Notes: generated from the letters alone by a model not told the origin. 64,000 bases of DNA from Pseudoalteromonas umbrosa (GCF_030125375.1 NZ_JASJUU010000004.1:62001-126000), one strand, 5' to 3'; numbered from the stretch's first letter, positions 26,446-35,120 are shown. Program-made: numbers and translations.

Positions 26446-26474
26446 AATATACAGTGAGTTTTTGAATGGGTCAA
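26446..26474 (-). promoter_or_regulatory. Sigma-70 promoter of the leader peptide gene
   Basis: Read on the minus strand: -35 TTGACC (26474-26469), a 17-bp spacer, then -10 TATATT (26451-26446). Hexamers and spacing are near consensus. Transcription would start about 50 bp before the peptide ATG. Confidence 0.7.
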
Positions 26475-26553
26475 TATTTTAATTAAACATTAATTATTTA
26501 ATGCTTTGTGGTTTTAAATGTAAATAACATTAATATATTAATATTTTTTAATC

Positions 26554-26824
26554 GGTCTTGTTTTCTAAATAAATGAACTTCTGGCCTTTTGCTTGATCAG
26601 AACAAAAAACATAACGTAACCCAAGCGACAATGAAAAATAAAATTAAGAACTGCTCTGCCTATAATCGCGCATTGATACAGCGTGGCAATATTGCTATTT
26701 GGGTCAGTGATGACGCGACTTAACTCCACAATGGAAAATCACTTACAAACATGGAGGGCGTGGCCGTTCAAATAAATACTCTGATTTTGCCATTGAGGCT
26801 TGCCTGACACTTCGCTCTATGTAA
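26554..26824 (+). pseudogene. IS5-like transposase N-terminal remnant
   Basis: From ATG 26631 the frame reads KNCSAYNRALIQRGNIAIW, the usual opening of IS5/IS903-type transposases, then stops at 26721. After a frame change, GRGRSNKYSDFAIEACLTLR (26756-26818) continues the expected GRP-x-x-YSD-x-AIE segment and then stops at 26822. The rest of the transposase is missing. The stretch from 26554 (GGTCTTGTT...TAAATAAATG) resembles a left terminal repeat of this family. It is a dead fragment. Confidence 0.72.
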
Positions 26825-26955
26825 GGGGGGGTTAAACTTTGTATATTAAAATGTAGTGGTTTACTTTGATTTACTTTTAACTTGGTTAGCGCTGTTAGTG
26901 TCGCGTCTTTTAAATATAATATCCGCCAGTTTATTCTCGATATGACAACAAAATA

Positions 26956-27501
26956 ATGAAAAAAGTACTACCTGTATTCTTAGGGTTATCTCTGGCAGCA
27001 TGTGGTGGTGGTAGTGATGGCAATAGCACGCCTAAAGCGCAAGAACAGCAACCAACAGTCAATAATTCAACGGCGACTGAACAACCTGCAACATCAGAGT
27101 TTGCACCGATAGTAGGTGTTTATGATGCAAGTTATGAGGGAGATAAAGCGGTTGCAGTAATTGATAGTCAGGGCAAATACCATATGTTTGACCACATAAA
27201 TGATGACAAAGGTGGCAATAAAGACTGTTATGCTGCTGCAACAAAAGAGCTGCCTAATTATTCATTTAACGGCTTAAGCTTTAAATATGATGAGAACCTA
27301 CGTCATTTCCAATTACAAAATGCAACGCCGTCACTTGCATATGAAATCAATGACAATAATGAAGTGGAATATATCATTAGCGATAATATGATGATAGGTG
27401 GCGGTACTTTGTCAATTAAATCTAATAATCAGCATATTGTGATCCGTAAAGATAAACTGGCTGTTTCAGTTGAAGATGTATTAGGCAAAAAATGTGCTTA
27501 A
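26956..27501 (+). CDS. Small lipoprotein of unknown function
   Basis: The 181-residue product has a lipoprotein signal with lipobox LSLAAC (Cys17), then a Gly/Ser-rich and Gln/Thr-rich linker (residues 18-50). The remaining domain of about 130 residues is probably beta-rich and starts VGVYDASYEGDKAVAVIDSQ. This opening resembles small repeated beta lipoproteins common in marine gammaproteobacteria, but no family is recognised. Two cysteines (near 77 and near the C-terminus) could form a disulfide. It ends at a clear terminator. Confidence 0.7.
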   Translation: MKKVLPVFLGLSLAACGGGSDGNSTPKAQEQQPTVNNSTATEQPATSEFAPIVGVYDASYEGDKAVAVIDSQGKYHMFDHINDDKGGNKDCYAAATKELPNYSFNGLSFKYDENLRHFQLQNATPSLAYEINDNNEVEYIISDNMMIGGGTLSIKSNNQHIVIRKDKLAVSVEDVLGKKCA

Positions 27502-27507
27502 TGCGCT

Positions 27508-27523
27508 GGGGGCGATAGCCCCC
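27508..27523 (+). terminator. Terminator of the small lipoprotein gene
   Basis: GGGGGC-GATA-GCCCCC forms a 6-bp GC stem with a tetraloop, followed by TTTCT. It lies 6 bp after the lipoprotein stop and just before the convergent cca stop. Confidence 0.75.
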
Positions 27524-27535
27524 TTTCTAAATAGT

Positions 27536-28642
27536 TTAAAGCGTCAAAATGGCTTCAATACGCTTTAATTTAAGCTTATCCATCTCTACTTTTATTTCTG
27601 GCCCTTTTGCACCCAATGCAATGACCTCTTGTGCTTTAACATGACTGGCTGCTTTATATGCTTTGTTGAGTTCAACGGTTTTGGCGGCGCAGTTGTCATC
27701 TATGACACGTGCCGTGCTAATAAATACACTTAGTCGCTCTGGGCGACGCCATGCATCGAGTTGATTTAGAATGCTCATGATGGTGTCCGCTTGCCATTCA
27801 CTGGATTGCAGTAATGGTAAGTTTGCTTGCAAATCACGTAAGCTATCGGCATAGGCTTTCGGGATCTTATGATCTTGCTCTAGATTGTATTGGCTCAGAT
27901 CAGCTCGATATTGCCAAAGGCTAAACGCAGATCTTAAATAGGTATCATTGCTAGGATCTAAGCGCGCGAGTTGATCCGCTAATGTCTTAGCGTTTTCTTG
28001 ATCCCATTCGGTTTGCCAAGGTGTGACAAATGGCAGGGCATTCAGATCCGCAAGCACATTGGCAAATATATAGATAGCACCATCTTTGAGTGACTTTTCT
28101 ATCTCCATCCATACTCGCTCTCTAGTGAGTGTTTTAAGCTCACCCGCTTGAACCATGGCAGTCATTAACTGCATGGTTTCATCGGCAATGGTAAAACCTA
28201 AGTAGTGATAGCGCGCAGCGAATCTCGCAACACGTAAGATCCTCAGTGGATCTTCACTGAAAGCATCGCTGACATGGCGTAAGATCTTATTATCGAGATC
28301 TGCTTTGCCATGATATGGATCGATCAAATTGCCTTGATCATCTTGAGCAATAGCATTGACTGTTAAGTCGCGGCGGATCAGATCATCTTCTAGGGTAATG
28401 GTCGGTGCAAAGTCGCAAATAAAGCCTGTATAGCCTTGCCCTTGCTTGCGCTCGGTGCGTGCTAAGGCGTGCTCATCTTTACTCTCTGGGTGCAAAAACA
28501 CAGGGAAATCTTTGCCAACTTGCTGATAACCAAGTTTGAGCATATCTCTGATTGTCGCACCTACTACAACATAGTCTCTTTCTAATATAGGTCTGCCGAG
28601 TAATTCATCTCTGACGGCACCTCCGACCAAATACACCTTCAT
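27536..28642 (-). CDS. cca: CCA tRNA nucleotidyltransferase, form without HD domain
   Basis: This 368-residue class II nucleotidyltransferase adds or repairs the tRNA 3' CCA end. The head domain is intact: LVGGAVRDELLG, the metal motif ERDYVVVG (an E-x-D where E. coli has D-x-D at 21/23), RRDLTVNAIA, and the nucleotide-selecting EDPLRILRVARFAARY. Beyond about residue 210 the sequence does not show the H-D metal motif of the phosphohydrolase domain found in E. coli Cca (412 residues), and the protein is about 40 residues shorter. So it is probably not the multifunctional type. Many tRNAs here may already encode CCA, as tRNA-Trp does. Confidence 0.93.
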   Translation of the reverse strand: MKVYLVGGAVRDELLGRPILERDYVVVGATIRDMLKLGYQQVGKDFPVFLHPESKDEHALARTERKQGQGYTGFICDFAPTITLEDDLIRRDLTVNAIAQDDQGNLIDPYHGKADLDNKILRHVSDAFSEDPLRILRVARFAARYHYLGFTIADETMQLMTAMVQAGELKTLTRERVWMEIEKSLKDGAIYIFANVLADLNALPFVTPWQTEWDQENAKTLADQLARLDPSNDTYLRSAFSLWQYRADLSQYNLEQDHKIPKAYADSLRDLQANLPLLQSSEWQADTIMSILNQLDAWRRPERLSVFISTARVIDDNCAAKTVELNKAYKAASHVKAQEVIALGAKGPEIKVEMDKLKLKRIEAILTL

Positions 28643-28814
28643 AGTTATCCTAATACGTCATTATTTCATGTTTCACTATGGCACTATCATCTTGAGTTTA
28701 AAATGTTTGTTCCTAAATTTGTGAAAAATTCAGTGTCGATTAAGCAAACAATGTTTTAACTTAAAGTGATTTTTTGCCATTATAGGCAGCATTCTAACAA
28801 TAAAGAGACAGCAC

Positions 28815-29729
28815 GTGTATTTACGCTACTTTGGTTTAACGGAAAAACCGTTTTCAATTGCGCCAAATCCTGAGTTTCTATTTTTAAGTGATCGCCATAA
28901 AGAAGCGTTGGCACATTTAACCTATGGACTTGGTGATGCCGGTGGCTTTGTATTATTGACAGGGGAAGTGGGCACAGGTAAAACCACCGTGACACGCAGT
29001 ATGTTGGCGCAATTACCCGAATCTACTCAGGTTGCGTTTGTTTTAAACCCAGCACTGTCTGAAATGGAATTATTAGCCAGTATTTGTGATGAGCTGCATA
29101 TTGACTATGATGCAAAAGAAGCAACGCTGAAGTCATTAACCGATGTGATCAAAAAGCGCTTGTTAGATAATCATGAGCAAGGTGGCCACACCATGCTGAT
29201 TATTGATGAGGCACAGCACTTGGCTGCAGAAGTATTAGAGCAGCTTCGTCTATTGACTAATTTAGAAACGGATCATAAAAAGCTACTGCAGATCGTACTG
29301 GTTGGACAGCCTGAGCTTCAGCAGTTACTACAACGCAACGAGCTGCGTCAGTTAGCGCAGAGGATCACTGCGAGATACCATTTACTGCCGTTGACTGAGT
29401 CGCAAGTGTTTTCTTATATCAAGCACAGGCTGAATAAAGCGGGTTGTCAAAACCATCTCTTTAATAATGAATCAGTTGCCTATATTCATCAAGTCACTGC
29501 AGGGATCCCAAGACTTATCAATTTACTGGCGGATAGATGTTTGCTTGGTGCTTATTCTGCTCAGCAGCAAGAAGTCACTAAGCAGATAGCGCAACAAGCT
29601 GCCAAAGAGGCTTTGCCGCTTAATTTGATCCCAGAACAACAAACCAAAAAGCTCAACGTGCCGATGTTAGTATCTGGTTGGGTGGCCGCGATGTTTGCTT
29701 GCGGTTTTGGTCTTTCATATATTTTTTAA
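28815..29729 (+). CDS. exeA: ExeA/GspA-type AAA ATPase of type II secretion
   Basis: The 304-residue ATPase starts at GTG 28815 (MYLRYFGLTEKPFSIAPNPEF, a hallmark opening). Walker A is GEVGTGKTT (about 50-58), Walker B is MLIIDEAQHL (about 127-136), and the protein ends in one transmembrane helix (about 286-304). ExeA helps the type II secretin ExeD assemble through the cell wall. Aeromonas ExeA continues into a periplasmic peptidoglycan-binding domain; here the chain stops right after the helix. It is followed 9 bp later by the ExeB-like gene. MshM-like ATPases are an alternative, but the partner gene argues for GspA. Confidence 0.82.
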   Translation: MYLRYFGLTEKPFSIAPNPEFLFLSDRHKEALAHLTYGLGDAGGFVLLTGEVGTGKTTVTRSMLAQLPESTQVAFVLNPALSEMELLASICDELHIDYDAKEATLKSLTDVIKKRLLDNHEQGGHTMLIIDEAQHLAAEVLEQLRLLTNLETDHKKLLQIVLVGQPELQQLLQRNELRQLAQRITARYHLLPLTESQVFSYIKHRLNKAGCQNHLFNNESVAYIHQVTAGIPRLINLLADRCLLGAYSAQQQEVTKQIAQQAAKEALPLNLIPEQQTKKLNVPMLVSGWVAAMFACGFGLSYIF

Positions 29730-29738
29730 TGGTGTGTC

Positions 29739-30842
29739 ATGTCTTATCTTGTTAATGCATTAAAACAATCACAACAACAATCAAAATCTGAGCAAGACTA
29801 TGTACAAGCACGTCAATCTGCACAGGTCGCATTTTATAAACGTTTGAGTCTTGGGCTCGGAGGTGGGCTTATTAGCATTTGCGCGCTAAGCGCAGGGTAC
29901 TTTCTGGGTCAATCGGTGCAAACACCTGAAAGTGATCAAACTCAGGTGGCTGTTGAGCCTCTATCGGGTGCTGGGGTAACCAAGGAGACTGCAGAGGGTG
30001 AGGCGGTTAAATCGGATTCTGAGGTTACTCAGGCTGAGTCCAATGCGTCTGAGAAAGCTGTCGCAAACAACACTGCACTTACAACCACCAATGTTGTTGC
30101 TGCCGCACCGGTTATGACCAACCAAATACAACAACCTGTATTAATGCAACAGCCTATGGTGCAAAACCAAATTCACTACCAATGGATGTCAGTGCAAGTG
30201 GGCTTTGATGCCAGTGGCCGGGCTGTTTATTCTCAACAGTTGGTACCTGTAAATAGTCAGGGACAAATCGTCAATGTACCAGTGCCAGCTCAAATGCCAC
30301 AAACACAGCAATTTGCAACTGCAGGGCAAATTGTACAGCCAAATATGGCTTATACACAGCAGCCAGTCTCGATGCCTAATGCAGGGCAAGTTTATAATCC
30401 AAATATGGCACAAGTGTATACTGGATTACCACAATCTAATCAGTTTAATAGTACTCAAAGTCGTGAAGCAGATGAACTAGCTGGTGTATCTGATGAGTTA
30501 AAAAAAGCCTTTGCAGCGGCTGTGGAAGAAACGCGTCCGACATTTTCGGTGGGCTCAGATGAAGACAGTGACGTGGTATCTAGTAGTAGAGAAACAGCAC
30601 AAGCGACGCCTGTTGAGCTACTTCCTTTGAAGTTGCAAAATAGTATTCCATCATTGCGTTATCAAGCTCATATCTACGCCACTGAGCCCGATAAGCGTTG
30701 GATCAAAGTGAATAACCGTGAGTTATATGAAGGCGATAACTTAGGTGCATTGACCATAGTGGAGATAACGCCTGAGCAAGCCTTATTTGATTTTGATGGC
30801 ATTGAGTTTACTTTAAATGCCATGCAGGATTGGATCCCATAA
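29739..30842 (+). CDS. exeB: ExeB/GspB-type secretion protein
   Basis: The 367-residue protein has a short cytoplasmic start (MSYLVNALKQSQQQ), one transmembrane helix (about 38-57), a long low-complexity periplasmic linker rich in Gln, Asn, Pro and Val with an imperfect internal repeat (AGQIVQPNMA then AGQVYNPNMA), and a C-terminal T2SSB domain (about 305-365) with the typical WIKVNNRELYEGD and TLNAMQDW. GspB partners GspA in secretin assembly. The C-terminal domain makes this assignment firm. Confidence 0.88.
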   Translation: MSYLVNALKQSQQQSKSEQDYVQARQSAQVAFYKRLSLGLGGGLISICALSAGYFLGQSVQTPESDQTQVAVEPLSGAGVTKETAEGEAVKSDSEVTQAESNASEKAVANNTALTTTNVVAAAPVMTNQIQQPVLMQQPMVQNQIHYQWMSVQVGFDASGRAVYSQQLVPVNSQGQIVNVPVPAQMPQTQQFATAGQIVQPNMAYTQQPVSMPNAGQVYNPNMAQVYTGLPQSNQFNSTQSREADELAGVSDELKKAFAAAVEETRPTFSVGSDEDSDVVSSSRETAQATPVELLPLKLQNSIPSLRYQAHIYATEPDKRWIKVNNRELYEGDNLGALTIVEITPEQALFDFDGIEFTLNAMQDWIP

Positions 30843-30855
30843 CCCGATTACAACG

Positions 30856-30881
30856 ACCTTAGCGCTTTGGGGCGCTAAGGT
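30856..30881. terminator. Inverted repeat between convergent exeB and HD-GYP gene
   Basis: ACCTTAGCGC (30856-30865) pairs perfectly with GCGCTAAGGT (30872-30881) around a 6-nt loop. It overlaps the stop codon of the minus-strand gene and lies 14 bp past exeB. U-tracts are absent, so it is a likely shared 3' hairpin rather than a classic terminator. Confidence 0.55.
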
Positions 30882-32068
30882 AGCATGGAGTGGCGGAAAA
30901 ATTTGATTAAGTCTAAACCAAACTCTTCAGGTTTTACCGCTGCTTCTAACTCATCATCAATGCGTTTATCGCTTAAGTCGACATCTCTCACTTCAACATG
31001 AAACATGTTTTTTGCGTTGTAAAAAACTTTTACCACAGGTTGTAAAGGCGATACTGGGTTGCTCGCTGCAACGATACCCACTCGGTGGCTTTTTAGCTTA
31101 ACCAAAGTACCTACCGGATACATACCAATGCAGTGAATAAACTTATTGAGTAAATCCCCATCAAATTCGTGTGGACATCCAGCTCTGAGCTTTTTAAACG
31201 CTTGTATTGGTGTCATGCCTACTTTGTAGACTCTGTCGGCAGTCAGGGCATCATAGACATCAATAATGGAAATCATACGCACATACTGGGATAGTTCGTC
31301 CCCTTGTTTTGCGTATGGGTAGCCCGTACCATCAAGTCTCTCGTGATGAAATCCCGCTATTTCAGCGGCAATTTCACCTAATCCACTGTCTTTAACAATA
31401 TCGTGACTATATTTGGCATGCTCTCGCATAATGGCAAATTCATTTTCACTGAGCTTGTCCGGTTTTTGCAATATGTCATCAGGGATTTTAATTTTACCTA
31501 TGTCGTGTAATAACGCGCCCGTTGCCAACTCTTCTATGAGCTCGCGATCAAATCCGAGGTGCTTGGCAAAGATACTCATTAAAATGGATACGTTTAAAGA
31601 ATGCTCCAGCAGGTAGCCATCTTTTTCACGGATCCGTGCGATGCAGGCGAGGGCATCTTGATTTCTAAACACTGAATCGATAAAGCCTGAAGCCGTTTCT
31701 TTAAACTCCGCGATATCAATTTTTCGACCTTCTTTTATATCGGAGAACGCCTTTTCTTGTAGTTGCTTTGCTTGCTCGTACATTTTAACAGCTTGGCCAA
31801 GCTCAGCTTCGACTGGGACGGATTTATGCCAGGGATCTGGTTTAGCAGAAGTGATCACTTCTTCGATGATCTCTGGTTCAGGTTGGAACTGATCTAATGT
31901 TTTGTCGGGATCGATCTCGACTTCTAATACACCGGAATGGATCAAGTTGTTGATCCCTTTTTCATCTCTCACCCAGCCCTGATTTTTTACCCGTACGTGT
32001 CCGGCTTGTTTGATCACGCCAACAACAAACATACCAGGTTGCAACTCTTTGATATTTATTGTTTTCAC
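30875..32068 (-). CDS. HD-GYP domain cyclic-di-GMP phosphodiesterase
   Basis: The 397-residue cytoplasmic protein has an N-terminal DUF3391 domain (about 1-130) and an HD-GYP domain (about 140-320). The catalytic signature is complete: HDIGK at 188-192, then HHERLDGTGYP at 241-251, followed by DVYDALTADR. HD-GYP enzymes hydrolyse c-di-GMP to pGpG/GMP. DUF3391 is an N-terminal partner of unknown role. No receiver or sensor is present. It is monocistronic and divergent from the M20 gene. Confidence 0.93.
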   Translation of the reverse strand: MKTINIKELQPGMFVVGVIKQAGHVRVKNQGWVRDEKGINNLIHSGVLEVEIDPDKTLDQFQPEPEIIEEVITSAKPDPWHKSVPVEAELGQAVKMYEQAKQLQEKAFSDIKEGRKIDIAEFKETASGFIDSVFRNQDALACIARIREKDGYLLEHSLNVSILMSIFAKHLGFDRELIEELATGALLHDIGKIKIPDDILQKPDKLSENEFAIMREHAKYSHDIVKDSGLGEIAAEIAGFHHERLDGTGYPYAKQGDELSQYVRMISIIDVYDALTADRVYKVGMTPIQAFKKLRAGCPHEFDGDLLNKFIHCIGMYPVGTLVKLKSHRVGIVAASNPVSPLQPVVKVFYNAKNMFHVEVRDVDLSDKRIDDELEAAVKPEEFGLDLIKFFRHSMLP

Positions 32069-32242
32069 AGTATAAAAACCCCTTGTGTAGAGTTTAAGCT
32101 TAGCAAAGGCATATCAAAATGAAAGCGCAATAGTGCACAGATTATGAACATTTTTGTCCAGCGTGAATGGCATAAACAGTTGCATTTATCAGCAATTGTT
32201 TGCAAGCTGGAACGACTTTTTCAATTCAATAATAATAACGTT

Positions 32243-33556
32243 ATGAAAACATTGCTCACATCAATGGCGCTATTGTGCTGCGTACATCATGCTGCTGCTA
32301 GTGATCTAGCATCTGCAGTCAACCAGTCGCTTCCTAAACTAGAAGCGCTGTATTTACATCTACACCAGAACCCTGAGCTGTCTATGCAAGAAAAGCAAAC
32401 AGGCGCACGTTTGGCAGAAGAGTTAAAGGCACTGGGCTTTGACGTCACCGAACGTGTCGGTGGCTATGGTGTAGTGGGACTGATGAAAAATGGTGATGGA
32501 CCTACAGTTATGATCCGCGCTGATACAGATGGTTTGCCAATTATTGAACAAACCGGAAAGCCTTATGCCTCAAAAGTGCGAGTAAAAGATGCCAACAATA
32601 ACATGGTCGGTGTGATGCATGGCTGTGGCCATGATATTCATATGGCCAGCTTTATTGGTGCTGCAGAGCAGTTGGTAAAAAATAAAAATCAGTGGCAGGG
32701 GACATTAATGATGGTGGCGCAGCCCGCTGAAGAAGTGGGTGCTGGCGCTAAAGCCATGCTTAAAGAAGGGCTGTTTAGCAAATTTGCCAAGCCTGATCAT
32801 GTGCTTGGTTTACATGTCAGTGCATCGCTGCCAGCAGGTAAAGTTGCCATCTCTCCTGGCTATGCGTTAGCTAATGTTGATTCTGTAGACATTACTGTTA
32901 AAGGGCAAGGTGGTCATGGTGCCTACCCGCATACAACCATTGATCCCATCGTGTTAGCGTCGCGCATTGTACTTGGGATCCAGACCATTACCAGTCGCGA
33001 GATTTCACCGCTTAAGCCTTCTGTGATCACTGTGGGATCGATTCATGGTGGATCTAAGCATAATATTATTTCTAACGAAGTGAAATTGCAGCTGACATTG
33101 CGATCTTATGATAGAGAAGTGAGAGATCAGCAAATAGCGGCGTTAAGGCGGCTGACTAAAGGGGTCGCTTTGAGTGCTGGATTAACGCCTGATCAAGCAC
33201 CTGTTGTACATGTGCATGAGTCAGAAAGCATTCCATCAACTTATAATGCACCTGATCTTGCTAATGCGGTGACAGCCAGTATTAAAAATGAATTGGGTGC
33301 TGAAAATGTAGTGAAAGCAGAACCTGTGATGGCGGGTGAAGATTTTGGTCTGTATGGGCGTACAGATGACAATATTCCAATCACTATTTTCTGGTTAGGG
33401 GGTGTAGAGCCACAAGCTTATGCTAATGCGCAAACACATGGCATTAGTTTGCCTTCATTGCATTCAAGCAAGTTTGCGCCAGATTATCCATTGGCTTTAA
33501 AAACTGGGGTACGTGCCATGACGGCCAGTGCGTTAGATCTCTTTAATCAAAAATAG
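32243..33556 (+). CDS. Exported M20D-family amidohydrolase
   Basis: The 437-residue product has a signal peptide (about 1-20, MKTLLTSMALLCC...AAA), then the M20D metallo-amidohydrolase fold. Conserved features are HLHQNPELSMQE, RADTDGLPI, the metal-binding MHGCGHDIHMA, AQPAEEVGAGA, the dimerisation-domain GGHGAYPH, and VMAGEDFG. Family members cleave N-acyl amino acids, IAA conjugates or hippurate-like substrates; the actual substrate is unknown. ATG 32243 is chosen because it begins the signal peptide; an in-frame ATG at 32144 would bury it. Confidence 0.86.
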   Translation: MKTLLTSMALLCCVHHAAASDLASAVNQSLPKLEALYLHLHQNPELSMQEKQTGARLAEELKALGFDVTERVGGYGVVGLMKNGDGPTVMIRADTDGLPIIEQTGKPYASKVRVKDANNNMVGVMHGCGHDIHMASFIGAAEQLVKNKNQWQGTLMMVAQPAEEVGAGAKAMLKEGLFSKFAKPDHVLGLHVSASLPAGKVAISPGYALANVDSVDITVKGQGGHGAYPHTTIDPIVLASRIVLGIQTITSREISPLKPSVITVGSIHGGSKHNIISNEVKLQLTLRSYDREVRDQQIAALRRLTKGVALSAGLTPDQAPVVHVHESESIPSTYNAPDLANAVTASIKNELGAENVVKAEPVMAGEDFGLYGRTDDNIPITIFWLGGVEPQAYANAQTHGISLPSLHSSKFAPDYPLALKTGVRAMTASALDLFNQK

Positions 33557-33564
33557 TGAGTTGT

Positions 33565-33588
33565 GCCAGAGCCTAAAAAGGATCTGGC
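33565..33588. terminator. Hairpin between convergent M20 gene and rluA
   Basis: GCCAGA-G-CC (33565-33573) pairs with GG-A-TCTGGC (33580-33588) around TAAAAA. It overlaps the rluA stop codon and lies 8 bp after the M20 stop. Confidence 0.5.
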
Positions 33589-34226
33589 GCATTAAATTGC
33601 ATCATCTTGCCACTGACTGGGTGGCAGATCTCTAACATTTGTGCATGTAGCTGCAAACGCTCTGCGGCTTTGAGGGCATCACCAGTCGCATATAGCCTAT
33701 CACCTAGAATAACATGCCCCAGTGATTGCATATGTACCCTTAGCTGGTGAGAACGACCTGTAATTGGCGTGAGTGACACACGTGTTGCATTTGGCTCGTA
33801 TTCAAGCACTTCATAATGGGTCAGTGATGGTTTACCGGATTCATGACAGACTTTTTGCTTGGGGCGGTTAGGCCAGTCACAAATGAGTGGCAGATCAACT
33901 GAGCCTGTTTTACTTTCCAGTCGGCCATGAACACGCGCGACATAGCGCTTCTTAGTCAGTCGGTCTTGAAATTGAATACTTAAAAAGCGGTGTGCTTCTT
34001 TGTGCATGGCCAAGCATAAGATACCTGATGTCGCCATATCAAGACGATGCACGATTTTTGCGGTTGGAAACACCCGATTGATGCGGTTAATGACGCTGTC
34101 AGCATGTTTTGGATCTTTGCCCGGCACTGTCAACAAGCCACTTGGCTTGTTGATCACCAACATATGATCGTCCTGATATAAGAGACCTAGATAGGGATCG
34201 GTTGGTGGGTTGTAATTTAAAAGCAC
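33573..34226 (-). CDS. rluA: Dual-specificity pseudouridine synthase RluA
   Basis: This 217-residue enzyme converts uridine to pseudouridine in 23S rRNA (position 746) and certain tRNAs (position 32) in E. coli. The catalytic Asp lies in HRLDMATSG (about residues 61-69). The block DLPLICDWPNRPKQKVCHES is almost identical to E. coli RluA, as are PITGRSHQLRVHM and ILGDRLYA. Length fits (E. coli 219). There is no S4 domain, as expected for RluA rather than RluC/D. It lies 69 bp downstream of the DeoR-type regulator on the same strand. Confidence 0.93.
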   Translation of the reverse strand: MLLNYNPPTDPYLGLLYQDDHMLVINKPSGLLTVPGKDPKHADSVINRINRVFPTAKIVHRLDMATSGILCLAMHKEAHRFLSIQFQDRLTKKRYVARVHGRLESKTGSVDLPLICDWPNRPKQKVCHESGKPSLTHYEVLEYEPNATRVSLTPITGRSHQLRVHMQSLGHVILGDRLYATGDALKAAERLQLHAQMLEICHPVSGKMMQFNAPDPF

Positions 34227-34283
34227 TGCAAAATTCCAAGTTTGATCGAAAACGGGCGTATTCTAACTGGCTACGATCAAAAG

Positions 34284-34308
34284 GCCAAGTAAACCCTAGT
34301 TGCTTGGC
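34284..34308 (-). terminator. 3' hairpin of the DeoR-type regulator gene
   Basis: GCCAAG (34284-34289) pairs with CTTGGC (34303-34308) around a 13-nt loop that contains the stop codon. On the minus strand CTTTTG follows, a short U-tract. Confidence 0.5.
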
Positions 34309-35060
34309 ACGATTGTTAATTCAATCCCAAGTGTTTGGATGCTGGTTTGCACATCTTGGCGTATGCCTTCATCGGTGATCACATGGTTGATTTTATGTGC
34401 AGGCACAATCTGATAAGTTTTGGTTTTATCTAGCTTATCGTGTGGTCCCATTAAAACGGTGCGATCGGCTTGATCAATGGTGGCTCGCAATACTTCAGCT
34501 TCTTCGAGGTAATTAACGCAAAAGCCGTGCTTGGCATGAAATGCACAGATCCCCATAAAGACGATATCAAAGCGGATCTGTTTGAGCATCTCAATGGCAC
34601 TGTGACCAACAGTGCGCATGGCGGGCTTAAACATTTTGCCGCCAATTTGGATCACCTGCACCTGAGGTTGCTGCATGAGATCTTGCACAATCAGCGGGCA
34701 ACCGGTGACAACGGTTAAAGGTAAGTTGGCTGGTAAGTTTTGTGCGAGGTAACGACACGTCTCGCCAGAATCAATAACAATGGTTTGTCCTGCTTCAAGC
34801 ATATTGAGTGCCGGTTCTAAAAAGCGCTTTTTTGAGGGATCGGGTGTATTTAATCTGTCAAAATAATCAGGTGTCTCTTCTTGCATCACCAAAGCACCGC
34901 CGTGAACACGGTGTAACAGTTTTAACTCTCCTAGCTTGTTGAGATCTCGCCTGATCGTGTCTTCACTGACAGCCAGTGATTTAGCCAATTCCACAGATGT
35001 GATCCTGCCATGCAGATTAAGTTGTTCTAAGATTAATTGATGTCGTTCCGCCAATAGCAT
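34296..35060 (-). CDS. DeoR-family transcriptional regulator
   Basis: The 254-residue repressor has an N-terminal DeoR winged helix (RHQLILEQLNLHGRITSVEL, then SEDTIRRDLNKL and RVHGGAL) and a C-terminal sugar-phosphate-sensing DeoRC domain (DSGETCRYLAQNL; FMGICAFHAKHGFC). The start at 35060 gives the usual MLLAERHQ opening, with AGGA upstream; a longer frame from 35141 would overlap the promoter region. It is divergent from the HAD phosphatase and SemiSWEET-like genes and probably controls them and itself through the repeats at 35121-35173. The inducer is probably a phosphorylated sugar. Confidence 0.9.
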   Translation of the reverse strand: MLLAERHQLILEQLNLHGRITSVELAKSLAVSEDTIRRDLNKLGELKLLHRVHGGALVMQEETPDYFDRLNTPDPSKKRFLEPALNMLEAGQTIVIDSGETCRYLAQNLPANLPLTVVTGCPLIVQDLMQQPQVQVIQIGGKMFKPAMRTVGHSAIEMLKQIRFDIVFMGICAFHAKHGFCVNYLEEAEVLRATIDQADRTVLMGPHDKLDKTKTYQIVPAHKINHVITDEGIRQDVQTSIQTLGIELTIVPSN

Positions 35061-35120
35061 TTTGCATGTTCCTGCGCTTTTTTGCCGAATTTTACTTGAT
35101 CTTAGGGGGATCGCAAGCGT

